From: Aporrectodea caliginosa
Lineage: Eukaryota; Annelida; Clitellata; Crassiclitellata; Lumbricidae
Assembly (NCBI GenBank): GCA_020284085.1
Contig: JACEVL010000802.1
Location: 248,001 to 312,000 of the forward strand
DNA length: 64,000 bases
Direction of reading: 5' to 3'
The position numbers and the translations under genes were made by a program. The notes under the pieces were generated by a model. The model saw only the letters and a list, made by a program, of their open reading frames with translations, did not search any database and had not been told where the DNA came from. Below, piece after piece: positions 45,565-59,700 of this stretch. Position 1 is the stretch's first letter, and each line of letters starts with the position of its first letter.

Positions 45565-48500
45565 CTGAAATCAAACAACAAAACAATTGTCTTTAAGATC
45601 ATGAACACAATAGAAGATAGAATAGCAATCAAGTTATGTGGAAGTATTGTCAGTAACACACAAAATACAGCACACAACTATTATATATGTGCCTGCATGT
45701 GTATGTGTGTATCCATGTATTGTATCGTATCTAAAAAATTGTAGAGCGCCTCTCGCAGCATAGACTATTCAGAGGCGCTTTCAGCGCGGAAGCCCTGAGG
45801 AAAAGAAACGCCTTGCACTTCAGTTATTATGTGTATCTGATTTAGGTATGTATGTACGCATGCATGCATGTATGTGTGCATGTATGTATGTTTGTATGCA
45901 TGCAAGTATGTATGTGCGTGTATGTATGTATAATTGTATATGTATATATATGCATGTATGAATATATGCATATATGTACGCAAGTATGTATGTACGTAAG
46001 TATGTATGTCAGCATGTAAGTATGTAGGCACAGAGCCGGATTAACCTATAAGCAAAATAAGCCATGGCTTAGGGCCCCACAACGTTTTGAGGGCCCCCAA
46101 CCATAGAACGAGTATGCGCATATTACGAATATTAAGATTTTTATAAATTTACGAATATTGACGAATATTAAACTGGCCAACGAATATTAAATTTTTTTTT
46201 TTAATTCTTCAAAATCCGGAAATTAGTGGGCCCTAGTAAAAAATTCAGTGCTCAAACTAGGTATTAGAGCTAGAACAAGAACAGTTAGGCTACTTGTTAC
46301 AGTTATACTCATCTTATATCAGTATTCACTTAGTCTATTGTTTGAAGTCTCATACGGAATTCAAATTGTTGGCGCCCGAACGAACGATGCCAGTACCATG
46401 TATTACACAGACAAAGATTGTATGACCCAGATCTCTCTAATTCCCTATCCCTCCGCCCAAGATTCCTAAACTGAGTGGGAGGATCTAGCCCTCAACCTAA
46501 CCTGGCGTATAATTAATGAAATTAAACGCATCAATGGAACTTTGGAACATCAGTAATCCAAACATAGCTTAAATGATATAGAATTACCGAACGTGTGGGT
46601 TTCACCGCTGAGAGAAACAGATCGAGACAGACGGAGAGAGAGGAAGAGCAATCGTAGAGAGACAGTGAGAGACAGACCGACAGAAAGGGAGAGAGATCGT
46701 ACGATTTCTTTCCCTCTCTGTCCGAGAGGGAGAATCGTAGAGACAGACAGAGACAGACCGACAGAGAGGGAGAGAGATAGTAGAGAGACAGTGATAGACA
46801 GACCGACAGAGAGGGAGAAAGATCGTACGATTTCTTTCCCTCTCTGTCCGAGAGGGAGAGAAATCGTAGAGAGACAGACAGAGACAGACCGACAGAGAGG
46901 AGAGATCAGAGAGAGAGAGACAGACAGACAGACAGATAGAGAGAGAGAGACAGAGAGAGTCATGGTCGGCTTTTTACAGAGTTCTTCAAGAGTAGGGAAC
47001 GATTTGGGTAGGAAGCCTAATTAAGCGTACCAGCTTACGGACCACGGCTCTAAGTACAGCGCCGCAAAACCACTGCACATATTCTTAAATTACTATTCTT
47101 AAATTAGTTCGTAAAAACCCGGAAACAGTAACGTCATCAACGAATATTTACGAATATTTACGAATATTAAATATGTCCTAATATTCACGAATATTTACGA
47201 ATATTAAAGCCTGAAGTCACGAATTCTCGTTCTATGCCCCCAACTGTCAGGAAATATAAAATCAGATGGTACAAAGATCCTATTTGACATGGCTTAGGGC
47301 CCCACAACGTTTTGAGGGCCCCAACTGTCAGGAAATAATAAATCAGATGGTACAAAGGTCCTATTTGACAATTTTCTTCTGGGAAAAAAGATGGAAAAGC
47401 AAAAAAAAAGTCACCAGACATTTTTTCAAAGTAAACATGGTTTTTCTCCAAATGTGGAAAATTTCTCCATGGCTTTCCGGTTAGGGCCCCTTAACCCGGC
47501 CCTTGGCTTAGGGCCCCCGAAAGTCTTAATCCGGCCCTGTGTAGGCATGTGCTCTTACATACATACATACATAAATATGTCGGCATGCATGCATGTATGG
47601 ATCTAGTAGGTACATGTATATCATTGCAGCCACAAGGGGTTATACTACTGGTCACTGTTGTTGCTCTGATTAGAAGCATAGCCTCCTAATTGGTAATACT
47701 TTGCTTAGACCTGAGATAGGCCTACATAAGATCCATCTGCATTGATAGGATTAGCAACACATTTCTCAGAAATGGCTAGTCCTCAATATTTATCATTTTA
47801 ATTATTATTGTGCTATAATATTGTATTTGTACCATATCAATCATACATGTTATATTACGTTTCTCTATTACAATTACAATTATTGCTAATGTTGTTATTA
47901 ATATTATAATTCTTACCACTATTCGAATTCTGAAATAATATTTTCATGGATGTCAACTAAATTTCACTTACAGCTTTGATCTTGTTATAACACAATAGCA
48001 GTTGTGGCCACTAACCTTTTCGTTCCCCGTGTTAGGACCACAATCCAGATCCTTTTCCTGCATAGGTCCCTCCCTGTGAAATAGACTTCCTCCTTCTCTA
48101 CACTCTACAATCCTCTCTGGTAGCATCTCTACCTCTTTCTCTCACCTTAAAACCTTCCTTTTCTCTCGGAGTGCCTCGCATTGGGAGCTCTTCTGAAAGG
48201 CTTATGCTATGAGAAGCGCTTTATAAATGATCAGATACAATACAATACACTACAATACTAATGCTAGCATAATAATGCTGTTCGTTAGTATTCTATAGAT
48301 AGGGAAGCACCCATACCTCAATGACCGTCAGTCCAGCTGCCACACCACCAACGATTACAAAATTCGTTCTGACCCACTGAGTAAAGGTGAGTACGCAGCC
48401 CTACAAGAAAGTTAAAGGAGTTCTAGTCAAAATGAGTACATAAGAACGTTCCTAAAACACACTTTGTTACAACACAAAATCTTATAGTATCTTATAATTG

Positions 48501-49487
48501 TATATATCTTATTATTATATCTTATAATAATCTTATATTGCGCCTCGTCTCTGGAACGATCTTCCTCCTGAATTCCGCACTTTTTCGGTTCCTCCACCAT
48601 CATCGCCAATCATCCACCATCATCTGCCTCAGGCTCCTCTATCCATCACCCCAAGGCTTTCCACTTGAAACTAAAGTCTCTGCTTTTCAAGAACTCTTAT
48701 CCTGACTCACCTGATCCTGTACCTTCCAATCCTCGACCTAAAAGACACCCGCCTTAACATCTGCTGTGCCCTCTCTGATCCTCTGGAAACCGGACTCGGA
48801 CCTCCCTCGGACTACTCTTTTGGACAACCACTCTGACTAGACGCAGCGCTCGTGAATAAGCTGGTGCCCTGCGCTTGGCTATCGAGTGGCGCCTTAGAAG
48901 TTTGGAGATTACGATTATATTACGTGAACATCAATCTCGCATTTAGTTCAGGGGTAGAACATGACTAAATTATACTGTATCCACATTAAAAACCGAATAA
49001 GCCACAGAACCACTCTGGCCTTGGACAGATTCAAGAATTGTTTAGCGTATTTCTATAAATAATTGGGCACACTAACAATCACGTTAACTGCATTAAAAAA
49101 TTTAATCGTGTTAATTAATTAACGCATTAATGGCGTTAATAACTCGTTAAATGCCCATCCTTATTATTAATTAGCACTTTGGCTGTTGTAGTAAAGACAA
49201 AGACAGAGAAACAATTGCTAACATCCTGGTAGATGAACTTATATCTGTCCAGATTAGTCAACATTCCTTTCCCACAGCCGTGAGTTATATTCTTGCAGCA
49301 GGTGTCTGGAACAGATTCAGTCTGTTTGAGAATGGGGTTGTCCTTCCAGTCTGTGTAGTTGGCACCACCACAGCACATGAACTGCAAAATTAAGCAAACT
49401 TCTATTGAGTCTCTGTCCGTTTACCATTATATGTGTTCAAAAACTATTTGCCTGTAATTTTTATTGTAATTATTATTTTTATTTTCT

Positions 49488-49518
<31 letters not shown>

Positions 49519-52500
49519 TACTACTATTATTATTACTACTATTATTATTATTATTTTATTATAATTATTTTTATTATTATAATTACTAATATTATCATTA
49601 TTTTTATTTTTTTATTTTTGCCCTGAGGTACTTCATTCCCCCAGGGACTTAGAAATTATAAAAGTAATGTGATTATTGTTATTAATAATTATTGCTATTA
49701 TTACTATTTTTATTATTATTATTTATTAGTTCTTCAGTAAACACTTGGCTCTTAAAACCTCTGGTTCTTAAACTATTACATGTACTACCTAATCTGTTCA
49801 ACTGCTTGTCACAAACGCCACATACCTGTTCCTGCACCTTGTCCCAAGCTTTGGTAACACCGCCATGAGCTGAATTATTGTAATTCTTAGTTGCATCCAT
49901 CATTTCTTTCTCAACTGCACTGGTTATCTGGAATTAAACAATACAAACAACACAACTGTATTTCATATTGCCCTCCTTTCAAAGAAGTTCACACTTCACA
50001 AATGACCATACGATAGAACATCGATGGCGCTGAGGAAATGTGGGTGAAGGACCTGCTCAAGGTCCCTATACAGTGAGCGTCTGAGTGGAGGCTCTAACCC
50101 GTGCTCTGTGTGTTACAGGCCGAGTGCTCTATTATGCACCACGTAACACACACATAAAACTGTACTAACCAACAATTGCAAAGTCGAAACACACGATAGA
50201 CGGTAAACATTTTCAACCTCACAACTCATGGTACTCGACAGTGCAGTGGTGGAGTGTCAATCAAGAGATCGGGGATTCAAACCCGCACTTGGGCAGAAAT
50301 ATGGTTCGACGTTTCTACTCCACCTGCACCCCTAGTCAACTCAGTTATACTGACTGTACACTGTCGGGGAGGGGGAAATGAGGTGAGGAGGGAAAGGATT
50401 GGACATCCACCCTCATATGCTGAGACTAAGAAAATGAAGTCACTAACACTTCATACCAATGACTACTTCAAAGCTAGCTTAGGGGACTGTTCTTCTTCTT
50501 CTTCTTCTTCTTCATACAATTCATGGCATATTTGTTTTGGTCAGTTTCTGATAGATACACATATGTTTAAAACTATCTATTAGGTGTCCTGATATCATAA
50601 CCAACTTCAGCACCATGCCTTTATAGAAGCCACAACTGTCTGCAAGATAACTATGTCTGCCACACTTTTTAGAGCAACTTAAAACTTCGAATTGACCATT
50701 GATTCATGAACTGTGTGCACATCATGACACACAAACAACAATACAACTGTATTTGACATTGCTCACCTTAAAAAGTTTAGAAGTGAACACACGAACATAC
50801 GACAGAACATCAATGACGCTAAGCAATTGTGTGTGAAGGGTTTGCTCAGAGTCCTTACACAATGGATGCTTGAATCCATAATCTCCATGTTATGGAGGCC
50901 GAGCACTCTATCCTTTCAGCTACTGTGCCCGCAACAACAGTACAACATAAGATGGGAACAGATGCTACGAACTCACCATTACGCATTCATTCATTCATTC
51001 TGGAGATTTATATAGCGCCCCTTCAAGAAATCTACTCCGAACCCAGCAACAGCAAAGGAAAAAAGACTTGAGTGATGCTTCATTTGGCATTGAAAGAATT
51101 TTTGATGATTTCCAGTCAATGGGGAAGACCTATCAAGAGCCTCTTAGAAGGACACTATGTTAATGTTCATTCCAAATGGGCGCATATGTAAATACCAACC
51201 TTTCCTCGTAGAACAAATGCCACGATCGCAGCCGCAACCTCCAGAATGAGAACAATGCAGAGAAGAACAACAAACTGAAATAAACAGAAAAACATCAGCA
51301 ACTAAAATTAAACTTGAAAATAACAACTACTTATTCTGTAAGTCTTAGCATTTGGGCTGACAGTTAACATCTCAAATCAACACAGAAGTAGCTTGCAACT
51401 GACAATGTTATATAATTTGTTGAACTACAACAACAGTTCACAGTGTTATAAACTACAATTTTAGGCAGTAATGACATTGTATTATGTACACCAAAATGTG
51501 GTTAGCAAATGGTTACAACGCATCCCATACAGATAATTGGTGGCAAGGCAGTTTCACAACTACTCGAAGAGATCAGTTTTCTTTTGTTAGGGCAAAGTTT
51601 CACTTTTCAGGAAGACGGACTAACCTCAGACTTTTGACCAGACTTGCCCTGCAGTCTGGGATGAATCCCTGTTTGCTTTCTGGTTGCTTCCGCTCCCCTC
51701 CATCCAACTACCCTTTCTTCCCCTCCCCATCTGTGCCGCCCCTGGGTGTTTCAACGCACAAACACCTGCTGGAGTTCAGCCAACCGATTCCCATCTAAAG
51801 TTGACATTGTCTAGTTCAGAATCTCTGGACCAAGACCAAGTTGCGTCGATAGCGTGGATCGACAACAGAAGTGTTGAAACCAGGTCGATGGTTGAAACCT
51901 TGATCATTCTTCATGCTCTAAGCACCGAGCTACCTTCCAGAATAGCCTACTGTAACTTTGTCCTAATCAACGAAATCTGCTATCAGGTTCCTCATACAAG
52001 CTACTTGCCCCAGTGCAGGAACCCCAGGCGCACCGTCACATGTAGGATATTTTGAAGCCCGTATAATATTAGTACTCCCACACGGGTTTTCATAAGTAGG
52101 ACGCCGTGTTTGGGGAAGCTTCTCGTTTTGCCTGTTTACTGTTGATACACGAAGCCGGAAACATAAACAGGAAACTAGTTAGTAGTTAGGTTTCCTTATT
52201 GTAATGATAATAGTCGTTCAGTTTATGGTACAACATGCTAACTAATTTAAACTTATAATTGAATCATTTAACGAATGACAATAAGTTAATTATAACGTCC
52301 TGAAGTTAATTTGTTTGCAGATGTTCTAGTGCTATTGAACGACCATTGCTTTGTAGATCCTGGTTGGCCTACTGTGGTAAAATTCCACTCATTGTTGAGA
52401 CAAGTAAACAGTCAACTAAAGGACATTATTATCCCATTGTCATTAGAGCACTACCCAATAGGCTGCTTGCCCAAAGACCATTCTAGTATTACCCATAGAC

Positions 52501-53745
52501 TGTTACCCCAAAACCCATTACAGCATAGCCTCATAGGCTGTTATTTCAAAGGCCTTTAAAACATTTCTCCATAGCTTGTTACCCCATCAGAGTATTACTT
52601 ATAGGCTGTAACCAAGTGTTTTAGTTGAGCCAAAGAACATCTGAGGGTGGACAGTTTTACAAATTACCAGGTAAATATTTAGTTTTGTTAATATGTTGAA
52701 ACAACTGACGACTTACAAGATATTTGAGTTTCTTCTTTAAATTTATTTACACAACAAATACGAATTAAAATGATCACACACTTAAATAAGTGTATGCAAG
52801 AAACATAATTTACAGAACTATTACACAGTTTACAAAAGTAATTTTGAGCTATGTTTTGTAGCTTCTTTTTGTTAGTAGTCCAGTGATTTTTTCCAAAGCA
52901 TCATGCCTGCCAGCCTTAAGTTAAGAAATAACATAATTTTCTATGTTCCAAGCTGTAAGAAGTGAACCGTTCTGATGCCATGTAAGAGCGGGGGTTGGTT
53001 CAAGACCTTACCCCAATATCTTTTCAGTTACTTAGCTGAAGAAGAGCTAGGGGTTGAACTCCCAACAACAACCCCAATACCTAAAACACCGCTGTCACCC
53101 CTACCCCAAAATACACTAAAACTTGGACCTATGGCTGTAAACCCAAGGGCCATTACAGCATTCCCCTCGACTGTAACCTCAAACTTCGCGCTCACTGACA
53201 AGTCGATCAAATTTCAAGTTTGTTGAAAAGTTTACCAATTATAGGCTGTCATTACAGAATTCCCCGTTGGCTGTTAGTCAAGACCGTTATCGCATTACTC
53301 CGATACGCTGATACCAAATCAGAAGCCAAACCCAAATCCTACATCACAAACTAAACATCCTGCTGATGTATGTAATCTAACACCAAATTTTAATTACATG
53401 GTCAAAATCTCAGTTGTATCCAAGAGAGCAACTTATTCACCCGCTAAGGGAAATCTCTGTTCACGCCCCAATTGTTGAGTCAGTTTCCACCTTTAAGTAT
53501 GGAGATACATTCATCCAATAGACTGCCTCTAACACCTACAGTTTACGCCCAGTTGCAATTATATTTATGCTTAAATTGGTCCTCTAGTGACAATATTCCG
53601 CATGACAATAATTATAACGACGCACAAGAAAATGAGATAATCTAGATTGCAATCTTTGTACTGAGACAGACAGACAGAGACAAACAGACAGACAGAGACA
53701 ACGAGACAGACAAATATAGAGAGACAGACATACAGACTGAGAAGC

Positions 53746-53792
<47 letters not shown>

Positions 53793-56700
53793 TACAGAGA
53801 CAGAGAAACAGAGAGACAGAGAAACAGACAAAGACAGAGACAGAGCAGTCCCTTGAGCTAGCCTGAGAGACAGCCATGGGCCTGAAGTGTTAGCAACATC
53901 ATTTTCTCAGCCTCGGCACTGAAGCCGACCCCAAACAACCTGACTACTGCTCAACGCTTTTTACTAAGTGCACATTTGAAAAATAAGCAGATCAGCTAAT
54001 AATTATGGTGCTGCAAAAATTAGTCGATTTACGTTACATTACAGCCCGTAACATGACACTCGTCCAACATCGTGGTCCATCTGTAGCGCACTATATGTAA
54101 TGTAACAATTGAAGGTTTGAAACTGCTGAGCAGACAATGTATAATAACTCTGAGCAATCTGTTTGCTTGCACTTGCCTCTGTCACCAAGCACTATAATTT
54201 GGTACCATTATAAACTAGGAAGTTAACAGGGATTGGCAAATTACTCGGAAAAATTTAATTGAATTACAAATTACTTTGGGCCATGAAACATAATTTAAAA
54301 TTACAAAATGCATGGGTAAATGTAATTGAATTAGAAAATACAAATTTAGCAATTTCAAGTAATTTCAATTACTGCCCATACCCGGAAGTTAAGATCAAGT
54401 TCTGCTATTACTGGTTCCACGTTCAAGACCTGTGATAGGCCTACGCCTTCTCTGGCTTAAGGTTTGATGAAGGTCAGTACCTCCTCTCTGTTCCACCTAT
54501 GCTCCACTACATCGCTGCAGGCATTTCCATATGTTATTACAGTCTCTAGAGAACCAATAGGAATGATACTCCTACTATTGAGCAGCTATATCTCATGGCG
54601 GACTCATCCCTCTACTGGGCAGAGGCGCGTTTACAGAAAACGGGGCCCTAGGCGCAAACATTTTGGGGGCCCTTCTGAACTTCGAAGAGTCGGAAACTCT
54701 GGTTGTGTTTAGCCTATCATGCGCAAAAAACCAACAAAGTTGAACTTGAAGCCGTTTTTGTCACACACGACGTTTAAGGTGCCAACAATGAATTTCTCTG
54801 GTTCTTAATATGACCTCAATCTCGCCAGATTTTTATTTAAAAAAAACAAAGTTGTTTTTCTTTTACAATTTCTGAGGCTGTTCGTCTTCATATGCAATGT
54901 CACAATCGCTTTCAATACCAAGTTTAAGTTCTACCTCTGTCTCTATTTTTGGGAAATTGTCTCTGACGTTTTGAGCAAAATTGTTAAAGAATTCAAGAAT
55001 TAAATAATTCGACAAACATAGTCTTTGATCCTGCGGAGATTTGCTAGTGGCATTTACCCTTTTCATCATTTATTCTTCGTATAAGTTGCATTGTTGTCAA
55101 CGTATTTTGGAAAAGGAAAATCGAGTTATTGATTGATTTCAGCGAATTCCACAATATTGTCATTAGAGCTATCTTATTTCGATTTGCAGCTCCAGAATAT
55201 TGGCAACGTTTCGTTGCATCAGATTGTAATCAATATTTAATACTATTCAAATTTCAATTACTTTTACTTACTGGTTATCAATAGGCCTACTGATAAACGT
55301 TTTGAACACTAGAATGACGGAATAATCAGACTGAAGCAGGGGTTCCCAATCTTTTCTATGCCCCGCACCCCTGGGAATTGTTTCACCAATGTTTGCACCC
55401 CTACAAAAGTATTATCACATCTGAAGACGCATAGGCCTACACGAATTATTGTTACTGCTGAAACTTTTGCTTACAAGCCGTAGGCAAGCCTTAAGGCTTA
55501 TAATGTTACATGGAAATAAACTTCTAATCCCACGGTCTTACCCATGCTTATAGCTTATAATAGCTAAAAAATTTATAATGTATTATCAATGCATTCTTAT
55601 AATTCATACTTTCCCATTTTTGTCGCACCCTCTGAAATGACATGTCGCACCCCTGGGGGTGCGTGCAACCCAGTTTCGAAACCTAGTTCTAAACTGCAGC
55701 AGACGTGCGTTGCTGCTTTTTGCTAACAAGTTTGATGTTATTTTACACAAAAATTAATTATTTGCCCAATTGCTGCCCAAATGAACAACGCAATTATAAA
55801 TTAGAAAAAATATTCTTTTACAATTACAATAGCCTAATAATAACAATAAAAGTATATTATTCTTTTATGTGAATGCCAAGCTGTAAAAAATATTGGAAAA
55901 AATAAAATAATTCTAAATTTTAAAATATTTTGTATTATTGAAAAAATATTTTAATTCGTTTGGGGGCCCCTCCAAGATTTGGGGGCCCTAGGCGCGCGCC
56001 TAGTGCGCCTACTGGTAAACGCGCCTCTGCTACTGGGCAGTCTAAGCTGGGGGGGACGCATACTGCATAACCTGTACCCCTCCGATTAAGGCCTCTCCCT
56101 ACCCTTGCGTCGACGGGCTCATGACCTAGTCATCCCCTCATGACAGCCTGATGAAGAAACTTACATCACCAGGATGATATAATTATGAGATCTCGACATA
56201 TTGAGACTGTCACGAGTAGCTATGTGTATGATGGATGACTATAATGTTTGTACACCAAAATGCAGATAGCAATGGATTGATTAAATTATATTCTTACTTT
56301 CTCTTATCTAACAGACCCTATAAAGACCATACTTTTCTAGCGACAGTATGCCGTTGTAAATTGTATTTACATTGGTACTTTTTCGTAAATATTGCTCATC
56401 ATTATCTGCAGTTGTTGACTTACTTGTCAGATAATTACCATAATGATGATTTCCCACTTTGGTATTCATAAATGAACATTATGCCATTAGTAAACTTTGT
56501 AGCACATGTGATGACAGATGTACAATTAGCCGATCTACTGTGGTCTATAATTAACGCCCAATATTTTTCTGTTTCCTTTTTTCATTTTTGTACCATAGGG
56601 TGTTTCTTTCAAACTTGTTTGTCGTAACAGAGGTGTTCGTACAAAAAGTTCATGTGCTTGATGGCAGAGATATGGGATAGGTCTATAAAACATGATGAAA

Positions 56701-59700
56701 TTGATCATGCTATGTCTGGGATTTTATAATGTTATGTTTGCACAATGACCATGTTTGTGAATGATCATGTTTGCAAATGTTTGCAAATGGAGCTTTATTG
56801 GTTGACAAATGTTTATCCGCCATTGGCTGCCTCTCTGTCTTTGAAGAATGATCTTCTGAATATTGACCTGATTATTTCTTGGTTTTGTTGCACCATTGGC
56901 TGATGCCTTGGTCATTAAACACCAGCACAATAGAAGTTGCAACTAATTAATACAGTTCTTTGTCCATTGCATTCATCAGCTCTTGCCACCTCTTCATGAG
57001 GGCAATTACTTCCTTTGCTAGAGAGGACATTCGTTCATGCTACCTATTGTTAAACCTAAATTGTTTAAAGGCAGTTTCGCAATTGGAGGCATTATTAGTT
57101 ATATTTAGTTGTACACGTGTGACTCTATAATCTATTCCTGTTATAGCTTATTTTTAAATGTACCGGTATGTAATCATTGTGTACAATGTAATCCATGTGC
57201 ACCTGTCAGATGCAAATAAAACCTAAATCACTGCAAATCACAGGGAGGAGGGGACAAAAGAGAAGGGCTTGGAGCTTTAGCCCCCAAACCTGAATCCTGG
57301 TGCCTCCACTGAGTAGTAGTGTAGTAGCAGCAGCAATAATAATACTAAAATAATAATAATAATAATAAAACAACAGAAGATAAGGTGATTCTGTTGTGAG
57401 TTGCACTATAATCTCACCGTGACGACCATGCAGTGGTTTTCTTTGATGGCTCCACAGCATCCGAAGAATCCGATGACAAAGACAATGACGCCGACTATGA
57501 GGAGGAAGATGGCGGCCGCATTGGCAGTGCCGCTGAAAAACGACAAGTACTCATTGAACTTGGTCTGGACCAGTGCACCAGCAATGATCAGTGTCAGTCC
57601 TGCAAGCTGTTTGAACATAACAGGAAATGCATATTCATAAGGTCATTAGCATAACTGAATATGCATGAGCGTATTATGAATGCATGATTAGAAATCTTGA
57701 GATTATCATTATGATTAGTAGATTACAGTCCTTTTAACTGTTTTAAGTAATTCATCACTGCATCATCTACAAAGTTGACTGATGAAAATGCTCTGAAACC
57801 AATTGCCCTATCATCCCTGAAACTACCAGATGTCAAATATTTTTTAATGGTGGGCCAGTAGCAATATTTTCCAGCAACTGGCCAGATGGGGTGCCAAAGG
57901 CGCCTGAGCAATTTGGGGTAGAGGTCTGGGATGGGGCACGGTTAGCCTGTTCCCAGAAAATGTTTGCAAAACTAAATCTTAAATGGTGCATATGTTAGTA
58001 TATACAAACAGCCAAATTAGGCTACACAAATCTTAATTTTCATCTTCATTATCAGTCCACATAACTTTTATTCTCAAATTGTGTAGACTTTAAGGAAAGC
58101 TTCGTGGGCCAGTAAAAACATCATCGGTGGGTCAGAAATGGCCCATGGGCCGGCTTTTTGACACCTCTGCTTCGTATACCCTCAAATCATGACAAATCAC
58201 AGATGATACTGACAAAATTAAATGACAAGTACAATGGAGGTCTGTTAAAATATGCTTAATACAACTTGAATTCTGACATGAGTTAGGAATATGGATCCAG
58301 AAATCAGGTCACCCATAGAAACTAAACTCATAGCAGTTTTCAGTGTTTAACAACATCTTGTGGCTGCCAGGGCTGTTGACATCACCCTCCTCCTCTATCC
58401 AGGCTTGGGACTGGCACCACTCAAAAACGGCAGTAGTGGAGTTAGCTAAACTCGATATAACAGAACCTCTTTAAATGGCAGCTTGGAAATGACTCAAAAA
58501 GACTGCATTTTAACGAGTTTCTAGTGTAGATAAATGCACTGGCCAGACGTTCAGTGATTTTCATCTTAAACGCATTCGACAGAATTTAGAATTCTACTCA
58601 ATGGCATTATTTACACAAATTACAGCGTGGGCCAAAAATGTCATTAGCTGCAACAGCCTGTGTCCATTCTTCCGAAATTAGCATTCAGCGCACGGCGTAT
58701 TGATTATTGTAGAATCCGCTCTGGGTCATCTTTGTGATGCATGACATTGTGATGCCATGCTGCAGCTGGCTCCCCGCCATCTTAATACTCAATCACTTCT
58801 GCATAGATCTATTCAAAGGAGGCGCTATATAAATTAAACGATACAATACAATAAATTTGCTTATCTCTAAATACATTTTTGTGTGAGGTCAGTTTACTTC
58901 AGATGACTTCTACTCTAACCAAATTTAGGGTCAGTGAAGGTCATTAGGACAAAGTAAAGGTAAAGGACAAGGTTATGGTAAAGGACTAGGTAAAGGTAGA
59001 GGACAAGGTTATGGTAAAGGACTAGGGAAAGGTAGAGGACAAGGTAAAGGACTAGGTAAGGTAAAGGACTAGGTGAAGGACAATGTTAAGGTATAGGATT
59101 AAGTAAAGGTAAAGGACGGACAAGGTTATGGTAAAGCACTAAGTAAAAGTAAAGGACAAGGTAACGATAAAGGACAGGGTCAAGGTAAAGGACAAAGTTA
59201 AGGACAAGGTAAAGGACAAGTAAAGATGAAGGACAAGATAAAGGAAGGCAAGTACATATGGCAAGGTATGCTTATGTAACCAAAGGCTAGGCAATGCAGG
59301 GTAAGGCAAGGTAAATGTAGGTAATACAAGATAAGGCAGAATAAGGTAAGGGAAGGTATGGTAGGTAAAGTAAAGTAAGAGTAGGCAAGTAATGGAAGCC
59401 AAGAACATAAGGAAAAGGAGAAATTGGGTAAGCAAAGGCTAGACACGGTAAGTTAACGTCAGATAAAGGTAAGGTATCATGGTAAGATCGTAACTAACTT
59501 AATGCGTGCCTCTATTAATGACTGACAACCAGGGAACTGAGCAGTGGCGGCGCCAGGGCGGGGCTAGGGGTGCTTAGCCCCCCCTAACTGCGGCTCAGCC
59601 CCCAAAAAGTGGGAAATCACTGCGAATCACAGTGAGGAGGGAACAAAAGGGAAGGTTTTTTTAGCTTTAGCCCCCCAAACCTCAAAACCTGGCGCCGCCA

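Larger units (their letters stand above)
46031..47539. mobile_element. hAT-type element, 1509 bp, in tetraspanin intron 6
   Basis: Ends CAGAGCCGGATTAA / TTAATCCGGCCCTG (13/14 inverted) between perfect 8-bp duplications TGTAGGCA (46023-46030 and 47540-47547). Subterminal ACGAATATTA repeats at 46130-46200 and 47140-47210, and GCTTAGGGCCCC motifs near both ends, are shared features. No transposase is recognised; the middle holds a GAGACAG satellite. Confidence 0.88.
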
